From positions 79,597-143,596 of the forward strand of contig CAZHCW010000011.1 of the NCBI GenBank assembly GCA_964531325.1: a stretch of 64,000 nucleotides of DNA. The letters are read 5' to 3'. The position numbers and the translations under genes are program-made. Below, piece after piece: positions 28,121 to 36,292 of the stretch. This stretch comes from UTCHB3 sp964531325 (GTDB lineage Bacteria > Bacteroidota > Ignavibacteria > Ignavibacteriales > Ignavibacteriaceae). The notes below the pieces were generated by a model that saw nothing but the letters and a program-made list of their open reading frames with translations, did no database searches and had not been told where the DNA came from. Within the stretch, counting starts at the first letter, position 1. Each line of letters opens with the position of its first letter.

Positions 28121-29539
28121 ATGGCAGAGTTAACAAAAAAAGAGAGAATGCAAATTCCTCGCCAACCCATGCCCGAGCAGGCTCCCAACTCAAGAAACAA
28201 AAACTTCACAGAGGTAAATCTTGGCTTTACAGAGGAACTTGCAAAACTTGAAGCGGAACGCTGTTTGCAGTGCCCAAAACCTAAATGTGTTGAAGGGTGT
28301 CCGGTTGGGGTGCAAATTAAAGATTTTATAAAGTTGGTTGCCGATGGCGACTATCTCGCGGCTGCCTCGAAGATCAAAGAGAATAATGTTTTGCCTGCGG
28401 TTTGTGGAAGAGTTTGTCCCCAGGAAGAACAGTGTGAAGCAAAATGTGTCACTGGTGTAAAAGGGGAATCGGTTGCGATTGGTCGGCTTGAGAGATTTGT
28501 TGCCGATTATGAAAGAACCACCACTGGCATTCGTCAGGCTGAAATTAAATCAAAAACCGGCAAAAAAGTTGCCATTATCGGGAGTGGACCTGCAGGACTT
28601 AGCTGCGCAGGTGAACTTGTTCAGCTTGGACATACAGTCACTGTTTTTGAAGCACTTCACGATATCGGTGGTGTTTTGATTTATGGCATCCCTGAGTTCA
28701 GATTACCAAAAGAGATCGTTAAAGCCGAAGTGGATGCACTTGAAGCTTTGGGTGTTGAATTCAAAACCAACAGCGTAATTGGTTTCACCGATACCATCGA
28801 TGAATTGATGACGGTGGAAGGTTATGATGCCGTATTTATTGGTGTTGGGGCGGGACTGCCATATTTTATGAATCTTCCCGGCGAGAATTACAACGGTGTT
28901 TACTCGGCAAATGAGTTCCTCACCAGAGTGAACCTCATGAAAGCATATAAATTCCCTGAATACGATACTCCTGTATTTGATGTAAAAGGGAAAAATGTTG
29001 CTGTTTTTGGGGGTGGAAATACCGCAATGGATGCCGTAAGAACTTCAAAACGGTTGGGTGCTGCCAATGCCCGCATAATATACAGACGAAGTGAAGTGGA
29101 AATGCCTGCAAGAATTGAAGAAGTGCATCACGCCAAGGAAGAGGGAATTGAGTTTGTTATGCTTACCAATCCACTTGAGTTCCTCGGTGATGAATCAGGC
29201 TGGCTTCATGGAGTAAAACTTCAAAAGATGGAGCTTGGTGAACCCGATGCTTCCGGAAGAAGAAGGCCCGTGGCAATACCGGGTTCAGAGTATGTTATGC
29301 CTATTGATATGGCGGTCATAGCTATTGGTAACGGCTCAAATCCAATTATACAAAAAACAACACCTGATATAAACTTCAATAAGTGGGGTAATATCACGGT
29401 TGAAGAAGCCACTATGAAAACCTCCAAGAAGGGTGTTTTTGCGGGTGGTGATATTGTAACCGGTGGAGCCACAGTTATCCTGGCAATGGGTGCCGGAAGA
29501 AAAGCTGCTACTGCAATTGATGAGTACCTAATGCAGTAA
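28121..29539 (+). CDS. nfnB: NfnB / glutamate-synthase-small-subunit-like flavoprotein
   Basis: 472 residues, the usual length for the large Nfn subunit (also annotated GltA or glutamate synthase small chain). The N-terminal Fe-S domain has CLQCPKPKCVEGCPVGVQI (near 49-67) and CGRVCPQEEQCEAKCV (near 90-106). An FAD Rossmann motif, VAIIGSGPAGLSCAGEL, follows near 150, and a second dinucleotide site, VAVFGGGNTAMDAVRTSK, near 290. No glutamate synthase large subunit is nearby, and nfnA is immediately upstream (32-base gap), so NADPH-linked electron bifurcation is favoured over glutamate synthesis. The final codons and the stop are provided by an 8-bp tandem array. Confidence 0.9.
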   Translation: MAELTKKERMQIPRQPMPEQAPNSRNKNFTEVNLGFTEELAKLEAERCLQCPKPKCVEGCPVGVQIKDFIKLVADGDYLAAASKIKENNVLPAVCGRVCPQEEQCEAKCVTGVKGESVAIGRLERFVADYERTTTGIRQAEIKSKTGKKVAIIGSGPAGLSCAGELVQLGHTVTVFEALHDIGGVLIYGIPEFRLPKEIVKAEVDALEALGVEFKTNSVIGFTDTIDELMTVEGYDAVFIGVGAGLPYFMNLPGENYNGVYSANEFLTRVNLMKAYKFPEYDTPVFDVKGKNVAVFGGGNTAMDAVRTSKRLGAANARIIYRRSEVEMPARIEEVHHAKEEGIEFVMLTNPLEFLGDESGWLHGVKLQKMELGEPDASGRRRPVAIPGSEYVMPIDMAVIAIGNGSNPIIQKTTPDINFNKWGNITVEEATMKTSKKGVFAGGDIVTGGATVILAMGAGRKAATAIDEYLMQ

Positions 29540-29564
29540 TGCAATAATCCAATAATGCAGTAAT
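29531..29564. repeat. 8-bp tandem array, unit ATGCAGTA, overlapping the nfnB stop
   Basis: ATGCAGTA, ATGCAATA, ATCCAATA, ATGCAGTA and then AT. It encodes the last Met-Gln of NfnB and its TAA (29537-29539). Each unit boundary reads TA|A, so stops occur in all three frames. The same array, in the opposite orientation, ends the gene at 45009-45398. Confidence 0.85.
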
Positions 29565-29590
29565 ATGGCGGTAATTGGATGATTTTGAGG

Positions 29591-29620
29591 ACGCAGATAC
29601 ACGCAGATTAAACGGATTTC
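29591..29620. repeat. Dispersed short repeat, ACGCAGAT family
   Basis: ACGCAGATACACGCAGATTA followed by AACGGATTTC. Inverted relatives (ATCTGCGTGTATCTGCGT) lie at 43863-43928 and 44937-44974. No coding role seen. Confidence 0.6.
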
Positions 29621-29646
29621 CGCGGAGGGGTTTGAAGTATTTTTTA

Positions 29647-29803
29647 AAACCACAGAGCCCACAGAGGATTTTTTTATAGAGGCATAACCGGAGGAAACAT
29701 TTGGATGATGACCAATGTTTCGTTTTTTGAATAAGTCCGGTATGACCAATTAGTCTCAAATTTCTCAACTCTTTCTCCGTATGCTCTGTGTGCTCTGTGG
29801 TTT
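29647..29803. mobile_element. MITE-like inverted-repeat element, copy R1
   Basis: A 157-bp stretch bounded by inverted ends AAACCACAGAG and CTCTGTGGTTT, with an internal hairpin (AAACATT...AATGTTT around a GATGATGA-type loop). No protein-coding capacity. Copy R2 is at 33661-33824 and a left-end fragment at 42618-42672. It ends nine bases from the stop codon of the propeller gene at 29813-32251. No flanking target duplication was established by eye. Confidence 0.6.
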
Positions 29804-29812
29804 ATTGCTTCT

Positions 29813-32251
29813 TTACTTCATCAAAACCATTTTAACCGTAAGCGATATTGTCCTGCCGGAGATTGTATTAGTACATAATACCTGACAGAAATACATCCCG
29901 GATGATTCGGTGCCCATTTCAAAATCCTGTTCAAAATAGCCGTGACTTAGAATTCCTCTTTCTATCTCTCTTACCTGTTCTCCCATTGCATTGAACACTC
30001 TGATCACAACCTTATTTTCTTCAGGAAGAGAAAATGTCACCTTTGTTGAAGGGTTAAAAGGGTTTGGGTAATTCTGTTGAATTGAATAATTCTCAGGTAC
30101 CTCACCCAACAATACTTCCACTTCATTGGAGTATTCAAATTCACCGTTATAATCGATCTGTTTCAACCGATAATAAAGAATGGCTGGTGCTTTTAATTCA
30201 TAATCATCATAACCGTAGAATATTTTACGGGTCGAGGTGCCGGAACCCTTTGAGAAAGCAATTTTTTTCCAATCTCCATACTTGTATTTTCTTTCGATCT
30301 CAAAGCCCATGTTGTTGGTCTCGGTTTCGGTAGTCCATTGAAGAACCACTTTGTTTCCAAAGGGGAGTGCCGAGAATAACGAGAGTTCAACTGGTGTGTT
30401 ACCACGGTTCCAGGTTCTCCAGACATCCAGAGTGCTACTCACAAACAGACCTTCAAAATGATCGAACATATGCATTCTGGTAAAGTATTTTGAAGTATAG
30501 ATCTCAGAGAATTCGTTGACCTTCCATGACCAGCCACCGTCGTATGTAGAATGTAGTTTGTTTGCACCAACAAAGAAGTTGAGGGAATCCTTACAATAAA
30601 CATTTCGGGCACCATACATTCCGGGAATGTTGACAAGCTCAAAATTAACTCCACCATCTCTGGTGCGATAGACCTGGCTGTTAAATCCTGCAACCAACCC
30701 ATTATTACTATCGTAGAATTGAAAATCAGAGATACTGGCACTCTGAAATCCCAGTTTGCTCCAATTTTCACCATAGTCAGTCGACTTATAAAGTTCACCG
30801 TTCGAGGCATAACCAGTTCCATCTGGTAGAAACTGTATTTTTACGAAATTTTCTGTGGTAACCGCAAGTTTTATCGTCCAATTCACTCCGTGATCAGTGC
30901 TGAGCATAAGGTTCTTGTTGGCACAGACCCAGAGGTCTCCATTTGACAAAACTTGCATATCTTTGAGTTGCACACCGGAAAAACTCGATATCAAAGTAAA
31001 ATTCTCACATTTCAGGTCACTTTTATAAATCGAGTTTGCTGTTACAGAATACACAAGTGAATCATGGGAAATCTCAATATCCAACACATTTCCTCCCATA
31101 GATGGTTTTACGACCCAGTTTTCCCCTCTATCTGTGGAAATTAAAAGTTTTGCCGACTGCTGGTATATTGGCTGTGTAGAAATAATGGCATATCCGGGAT
31201 CATGAAAAGCCGCGCTTAAGGGAGGTGATGGCAAATGGTTAAGCCTGACTTCCCAAGGTAGCGAGATATCCTCACCCGATGCCAGAAATAGTGACCCCGG
31301 ACCACTACCGTAGATTCTGTTATTAAAAACTTTAGCATCGGAATATTGATAGGCTCGTTGTGGATATAATCCCCGGTCCCAGGATAGGCCCTTGTTGGTC
31401 GTGTACATTATTCCCCCTGTGTGCAGTGTCCCAAACGCCCTGTTTTCATCTATAAAGTGTATATTGTTGACAATGCCCCGAAAATTTTGCTGAGCAAAAA
31501 TGTGGATTTGGTTCCAGTTAGTGCCACTGTCTGTAGAACCTGCGATCATTGGTTCGTAGTAGATTTCCCATGGGGAAGGTTGAACAAGCCTCCCTCCACC
31601 AAGGATCATCATGGTATCATTAAGAATGTCAATCGATGTGGGATTGCTGAAACCAAAAGGGATAAATTGTGAACTGAATGTGGCACCACCATTAGTTGTC
31701 TTGTAAACCGAACTTCCAAACACCCATCCAAGCTGCCTGTCTTTAAAACTGATATTACGAATAGTTTTAATTGTTGAATCAAGCATTACCCAGCTTTGTC
31801 CACCATTTTCAGTTTTTATTATCATCTGGTAAGTAAAATTTCCACTTGCATATGAAGTGAGGGCATACCCAAAGTTTTGATCAAAAAACTGAATCTGTAG
31901 TAAGGAACTGAATCTGTCAGGAATGGTGATTGCAGTCCAGGTCGCCCCACCATCGGTGGTTTTCAGGAAAGTTGACGGGGTACTTGATGCAATGAAAATA
32001 TTGTTATCATCAATAAAACTGACATTTGAGATGTCTGTTATTGGAATATCATGCTTGATAGTCCAATTCCTGCCTCCATCGCTGCTTTTAACCACAAAAC
32101 CCGTATTATGGTAATATACAGCTGTTATATGCAATGAATCGCTCATGTAGAAACCTGAGAAAGTGCCCTCAAACGGCAGAAGTTGAACCTCTGTCCACTG
32201 AGAAAACAATACTGAGGTGAATACTAAAAGTACTGCAAATAATTTTTTCAT
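29813..32251 (-). CDS. BNR/Asp-box propeller protein with T9SS tail, paralogue A1
   Basis: 812 residues from the ATG at 32251; an ATG 12 bases upstream is also possible, but the sequence GGAAATCATCATG here matches GGGAATCATTATG and GGGACTCATTATG in paralogues at 41181 and 43170. Signal peptide MKKLFAVLLVFTSVLFSQ, then a chain of Asp-box blades (S/T-x-D-x-G-x-x-W: SSDGGRNW, TTDGGATW, TTNKGLSW, STDRGENW, STDHGVNW, STDYGENW) resembling sortilin/Ycf48-type propellers. From about residue 620 a fibronectin-like segment (VVLQWTTETETNNMGFEIER) leads to the T9SS module (QNYPNPFNPSTKVTFSLPE, ending TVKMVLMK). A secreted, surface-attached protein of unknown ligand. Lies 73 bases downstream of gene B1. 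Confidence 0.85.
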   Translation of the reverse strand: MKKLFAVLLVFTSVLFSQWTEVQLLPFEGTFSGFYMSDSLHITAVYYHNTGFVVKSSDGGRNWTIKHDIPITDISNVSFIDDNNIFIASSTPSTFLKTTDGGATWTAITIPDRFSSLLQIQFFDQNFGYALTSYASGNFTYQMIIKTENGGQSWVMLDSTIKTIRNISFKDRQLGWVFGSSVYKTTNGGATFSSQFIPFGFSNPTSIDILNDTMMILGGGRLVQPSPWEIYYEPMIAGSTDSGTNWNQIHIFAQQNFRGIVNNIHFIDENRAFGTLHTGGIMYTTNKGLSWDRGLYPQRAYQYSDAKVFNNRIYGSGPGSLFLASGEDISLPWEVRLNHLPSPPLSAAFHDPGYAIISTQPIYQQSAKLLISTDRGENWVVKPSMGGNVLDIEISHDSLVYSVTANSIYKSDLKCENFTLISSFSGVQLKDMQVLSNGDLWVCANKNLMLSTDHGVNWTIKLAVTTENFVKIQFLPDGTGYASNGELYKSTDYGENWSKLGFQSASISDFQFYDSNNGLVAGFNSQVYRTRDGGVNFELVNIPGMYGARNVYCKDSLNFFVGANKLHSTYDGGWSWKVNEFSEIYTSKYFTRMHMFDHFEGLFVSSTLDVWRTWNRGNTPVELSLFSALPFGNKVVLQWTTETETNNMGFEIERKYKYGDWKKIAFSKGSGTSTRKIFYGYDDYELKAPAILYYRLKQIDYNGEFEYSNEVEVLLGEVPENYSIQQNYPNPFNPSTKVTFSLPEENKVVIRVFNAMGEQVREIERGILSHGYFEQDFEMGTESSGMYFCQVLCTNTISGRTISLTVKMVLMK

Positions 32252-32292
32252 GATGATTTCCATTTTTTACTCTTATAAAGAGTTCTTTTTAA

Positions 32293-32321
32293 CCTGATAC
32301 ATTACATTTAGTTCTATCAGG
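32293..32321 (-). other. Intercistronic hairpin between B1 and A1
   Basis: CCTGATA and TATCAGG form a perfect 7-bp stem just after the B1 stop. The equivalent gap B2-A4 (41224-41252) has the same stem extended to 9 bp with one G-U pair on the transcript, so the structure is kept while the loop differs. Possibly an attenuator or RNA-processing site; there is no long T tract. Confidence 0.5.
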
Positions 32322-32324
32322 AGG

Positions 32325-33617
32325 CTACTTGGTCACTAATATTTTTATGTGTTCCGCACCGGATTTAGTTGTCAATCTGAAAACATAGATGCCCGTAGGA
32401 AGTCCTGTGGCATCCAAATTTATTGAATTTTCACCGGCAAGCAAGTCTCCAGCAAGAATGTTGGTCACAGTTCTGCCAAGGATATCGTAAAGTGTGCCAT
32501 TGGCATAGCCGGTTGATGGCATATTAAACCTGATTGTGACAGAACTTCTCCCGGAATTGTTATTTATTGAAACGGGATTCGGAAAAGCCTCCAAATCGAT
32601 CGAAACAGGGATTTGGGGATCATCCTCAATCAAGCCAACAGTCGGTTTATAAGTTAAAGTATGAACCCCGATTGGAGAGGGACTTGAGACCAATTTTGGT
32701 CTGAAAAATTTATCACGCAAAGTAAATCTGTATCTAAATTTTAATCCTGCTTTCATTTTTGTGCTATCAAGTTGCATTGTGAAGGTAGTGGTGGGTGTTG
32801 TAGCTGCCACAGCACTTAAAACAGGTGTGGTGGAGACTGAATCATTTGAATAATAATACCAAATGAAGAGAGAATCGTTAAAATTTAGATCTGAAGTATA
32901 TTGGGCGTAATAGTTGTGCATATCGTGTGTTGTATTAACCGTAAAAGTCTTTTCGAACACGGAAATATTTGAATTCGAGTAATAAGTGAGAACAGGTGCC
33001 CAGTTTTGAACATTGTAGATCGTGTCACCATTTTTATTAAATCTTAACATTTCGAATGTAGTGTACTCCTTGCTATATCCCCAAAAAGTCAGATAATAAT
33101 GGTAGTAGTAGATTCGGCGTAACCCAAGTCCTCTTTCAACTTGATATTCGCTTTTTTTAATTGTAGACTCGTTAGTGACTTCGACTCTATAAGTTCTTAC
33201 TGAATCAGTTCCGCCAACATAAATAGTATATGGTCCACCAAGATTATCAAGGTGTCCGACATAACTTCCACCCGGAGGGATGTTAAAATCTAACATCATA
33301 TATTTTGTACTGCCTCGTAAAAAGTATAATTTATTATTTGCTTCATCCATCCCAAAATAACTAAACGAACTACCACAATAACCATTATAGAATTTGATAC
33401 CATCGATTTCAATCATTAACTTGACCGAAGCTTGCGGATTAGAAATAGTAGTACTATTGCTCCAATTATCAAATTGATTCCATTTATAGATAATCTGTTC
33501 CTTATCCTGAAGGCTCATCACAAAAAAAGGTGTCGTTTGAGCATAGATGTTCAATGAAAGAACCAGCAATAATGTAAATATCCTGATTAACAAGCTGGGA
33601 GATATTTCTTTTTTCAT
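32325..33617 (-). CDS. Secreted protein with T9SS-like tail, paralogue B1
   Basis: 430 residues from the ATG at 33617; an ATG 21 bases upstream (33638) would add seven residues, but the sequence before the shorter start (AAATAAAAGTATAAAAATG) is the same as before paralogue B2. Signal peptide ending LNIYAQ, then TTPFFVMSLQDKEQ, identical in B2. The C-terminus (DLEAFPNPVSINNNSGRSSV, YDILGRTVTNIL, GIYVFRLTTKSG) is a T9SS type A-like sorting module lacking the canonical NPFNPST. No domain is recognised in the middle. It is encoded directly upstream of A1 in the direction of transcription, as B2 is of A4, so B and A proteins may act together. Confidence 0.75.
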   Translation of the reverse strand: MKKEISPSLLIRIFTLLLVLSLNIYAQTTPFFVMSLQDKEQIIYKWNQFDNWSNSTTISNPQASVKLMIEIDGIKFYNGYCGSSFSYFGMDEANNKLYFLRGSTKYMMLDFNIPPGGSYVGHLDNLGGPYTIYVGGTDSVRTYRVEVTNESTIKKSEYQVERGLGLRRIYYYHYYLTFWGYSKEYTTFEMLRFNKNGDTIYNVQNWAPVLTYYSNSNISVFEKTFTVNTTHDMHNYYAQYTSDLNFNDSLFIWYYYSNDSVSTTPVLSAVAATTPTTTFTMQLDSTKMKAGLKFRYRFTLRDKFFRPKLVSSPSPIGVHTLTYKPTVGLIEDDPQIPVSIDLEAFPNPVSINNNSGRSSVTIRFNMPSTGYANGTLYDILGRTVTNILAGDLLAGENSINLDATGLPTGIYVFRLTTKSGAEHIKILVTK

Positions 33618-33660
33618 TTTTATACTTTTATTTTTCATTCTATCTAATAAACATCATTAA

Positions 33661-33824
33661 AAACCACAGAGCACATTGAGTCCACAGAGGATTTTTATGG
33701 AGTTTTAACCGGAGGAAACATTTGGATGATGACCAATGTTTCGTTTTTTGAATAAGTCCGGTATGACCAATTAGTCTCAAATTTCTCAACTCTTTCTCCG
33801 TATGCTCTGTGTGCTCTGTGGTTT
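33661..33824. mobile_element. MITE-like inverted-repeat element, copy R2
   Basis: A 164-bp element with inverted ends AAACCACAGAGC and GCTCTGTGGTTT. From 33706 onward it is identical to R1, and the identity continues without a break into the adjacent gene to 33962. It lies between gene A2 (stop at 33834) and gene B1. Confidence 0.6.
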
Positions 33825-33833
33825 ATTGCTTCT

Positions 33834-36266
33834 TTACTTCATCAAAACCATTTTAACCGTAAGCGATATTGTCCTGCCGGAGATTGTATTAGTACATAAT
33901 ACCTGACAGAAATACATCCCGGATGATTCGGTGCCCATTTCAAAATCCTGTTCAAAATAGCCATGACTGAGAACCCCTCTATCAATTTCCTTTATCTGTT
34001 CTCCCATTGCATTGAACACTCGAATCACAACTTTGTTCTCTTCAGGGAGTGAAAATGTCACCTTTGTTGAAGGATTAAAGGGATTTGGGTAGTTCTGTTG
34101 TATTGAATAATTCTCAGGTATTTCACCCAAAAGTACTTCCACTTCCTTAGAATATTCAAATTCACCGTTGTAATCTATTTGTTTCAATCGGTAATAGAGG
34201 ATGGCCGGAGCTTTTGGTTCATAATCATCATAACCGTAGAAAATCTTACGGGTTGATGTACCTGATCCTTTTGAGAAGGCAAATTTCTTCCACTCACCAT
34301 TCCTGTATTTTCTTTCGATCTCAAAGCCCATGTTATTGGTCTCGGTTTCGGTAGTCCATTGAAGAACTACTTTGTTACCTAACGGGATAGCAGAAAATGC
34401 GGACATCTCAACCGGTGTGTTTCCGCGGTTGTTGGTTTTCCATATTCCGGATCCCCCAGAATTAACTATTGTGACACCAATTCCTTCAAATAAATCATAC
34501 ATTCCCATCCATGAAAATTTACTACTGTATGAAGGCAGGAATTCGTTTATTTTCCATGTCAAACCACCATCATAAGTTGAGTATAGATTATTGGCACTAA
34601 CATAGATGCTAAGTGAATCTTTCATATAGATATAGGATGCGTTTCCCATTCCCGGGATGATCATTTCCGAAATCGTCGCTCCACCATCAGTCGTTTTATA
34701 AATTTTACTGTTTGAGGTTAAGAAGATGCCAAAATTGCTGTTAATGAAACTAATTTCCCGAAGGTTTAAACCAAGATTACTGAGTTGGTTCCAGGTGTTT
34801 CCATTGTCTGTGGTTTTATAAAGTGAAACATTACAAGCATAGCCTGTTCCGTCTTCGAACATGATTACTTGATCGAAGTTAATTCCTGAGACTGACAACT
34901 TTGTGTCCCAATTCCTGCCACCGTTGCTACTTGATAAGATAGTGGTTCCAGATGCAATCCAAATGGTGCCGTCTTCTTGGGTATATATATCATAGATATT
35001 GCCTGTTGGTGATTGTGAAATAGAGTCCATAGTCAAGCAGAGGTCTTCAGATTTAGAGAAGACTTTATCGCTTGCCAGATAGACAAGGGAATCATTCACT
35101 ATACTAATTTTTGTAGCTTTTCCTTTTTGCATTCTTCTTGTAGCCCAGTGGTTCCCCCGATCGGTTGAAACAAAAAGCCCGCCACCTTCATCAGCAATTA
35201 TCGCATAACCCGGATCGAGAAATGCAGCAGCAGAGTGATTTAAAAAAGTCTGATCTGTTCTTATTTCCCAAGGTTCATTGATATCGAATCTGGAAACGGC
35301 AAAAAATATTCCGTCTCCGAGGAGATAAACGCGATTTTCAAAAATTTTGACATCTTTATATCGGCGAGATACTCCAATCTGCGACACATATCTCCATGTA
35401 ACTCCGGTATCTGTAGTATATAATAGTCCGTTTTCAAATTGGAGTGGGGATATGGCGGTTGTGGGATTTAAAAATTTAATATTAAAGGGAAAACCTGCGA
35501 AATTAATCTCACCTAAGTCTTTGAATAACCATGTCAAACCCTTATTCGTAGATGTTGCCATTAATGGGGCAAAGTAACCTCGCCAAGGGTCAACCTGAAC
35601 CCAACGGGCACTTCCCACAACCAGGATACTATCATTAATCTCATCAACGGTTTTTGGGTAAGAGATTCCTGGCGGATTGTACATGTTGGTGAAGGTAATT
35701 CCCCCGTCAGTTGTGTGGTGGATTTCTCCAGATGCAAAAACCCATCCTTTAAGAGCGTTTTTAAAATGAAACCCGTCAATATACTGAGCCGAGTCAATAA
35801 TATTCCAGTTCACTCCCTTGTCAGTGGATTTTAATAAATAATTAACCACAGCTCCACCAGAACCATAATCGCCAGCAGCATAAACGGTTGTGCTGTCGAG
35901 GAATTGGATTTTCTTCAAGTTTTGGAATTGGGTTGGTAGATTGATCTCCGACCATGTTGACCCACCATCAGAGGTAAAAATCATTTGGCTCGGGGAATTC
36001 AATCTGGCGAAAATATGGTTCTCATCAATAACAGATGCTTCTGTCAAACTGAGTATAGGGATTCTCTGTGTGCGAAACCAGTTTCTACCCCCATCAGTGG
36101 TTTTTATTACATAACAACTATCGTCCGAATAGGCTGCAGTAAAATTCAATGAGTCGGTCATATGGAAGCTAAATACCTGCCCACTCAAGGGGTTGATTAC
36201 TACACTTTCCCACTGCGAAAACAGTTGGGAATTTATGGCAAACAGAAAAATTATCAATCGATTCAT
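33834..36266 (-). CDS. BNR/Asp-box propeller protein with T9SS tail, paralogue A2
   Basis: 810 residues. Signal peptide MNRLIIFLFAINSQLFSQ; AAGGA lies about ten bases before the ATG. Asp-box blades include TTDGGRNW, TSDGGSTW, STDKGVNW, STNKGLTW, STDRGNHW, TTDNGNTW and STYDGGLTW. The final 190 residues are the same constant module as in A1, A3 and A4 (TTETETNNMGFEIERKY, QNYPNPFNPSTKVTFSLPE, ISLTVKMVLMK). Its N-terminal half is closest by eye to A4 (shared RTQRIP, IDENH.FAR), whereas its extreme C-terminal 129 bases are identical to A1. That mosaic pattern points to recombination between paralogues. Extracellular, function unknown. Confidence 0.85.
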   Translation of the reverse strand: MNRLIIFLFAINSQLFSQWESVVINPLSGQVFSFHMTDSLNFTAAYSDDSCYVIKTTDGGRNWFRTQRIPILSLTEASVIDENHIFARLNSPSQMIFTSDGGSTWSEINLPTQFQNLKKIQFLDSTTVYAAGDYGSGGAVVNYLLKSTDKGVNWNIIDSAQYIDGFHFKNALKGWVFASGEIHHTTDGGITFTNMYNPPGISYPKTVDEINDSILVVGSARWVQVDPWRGYFAPLMATSTNKGLTWLFKDLGEINFAGFPFNIKFLNPTTAISPLQFENGLLYTTDTGVTWRYVSQIGVSRRYKDVKIFENRVYLLGDGIFFAVSRFDINEPWEIRTDQTFLNHSAAAFLDPGYAIIADEGGGLFVSTDRGNHWATRRMQKGKATKISIVNDSLVYLASDKVFSKSEDLCLTMDSISQSPTGNIYDIYTQEDGTIWIASGTTILSSSNGGRNWDTKLSVSGINFDQVIMFEDGTGYACNVSLYKTTDNGNTWNQLSNLGLNLREISFINSNFGIFLTSNSKIYKTTDGGATISEMIIPGMGNASYIYMKDSLSIYVSANNLYSTYDGGLTWKINEFLPSYSSKFSWMGMYDLFEGIGVTIVNSGGSGIWKTNNRGNTPVEMSAFSAIPLGNKVVLQWTTETETNNMGFEIERKYRNGEWKKFAFSKGSGTSTRKIFYGYDDYEPKAPAILYYRLKQIDYNGEFEYSKEVEVLLGEIPENYSIQQNYPNPFNPSTKVTFSLPEENKVVIRVFNAMGEQIKEIDRGVLSHGYFEQDFEMGTESSGMYFCQVLCTNTISGRTISLTVKMVLMK

Positions 36267-36292
36267 TTTTATTTTTCCTTTGAATACTAAGT

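Noticed and set aside
28121..29539. Glutamate synthase small subunit for ammonia assimilation
   Set aside because: No large subunit nearby and an NfnA gene directly upstream; NfnB fits better, although the two share the same fold.
29531..29564. Octamer arrays as a CRISPR array
   Set aside because: Units are 8 bp and directly abutting, with no spacers.
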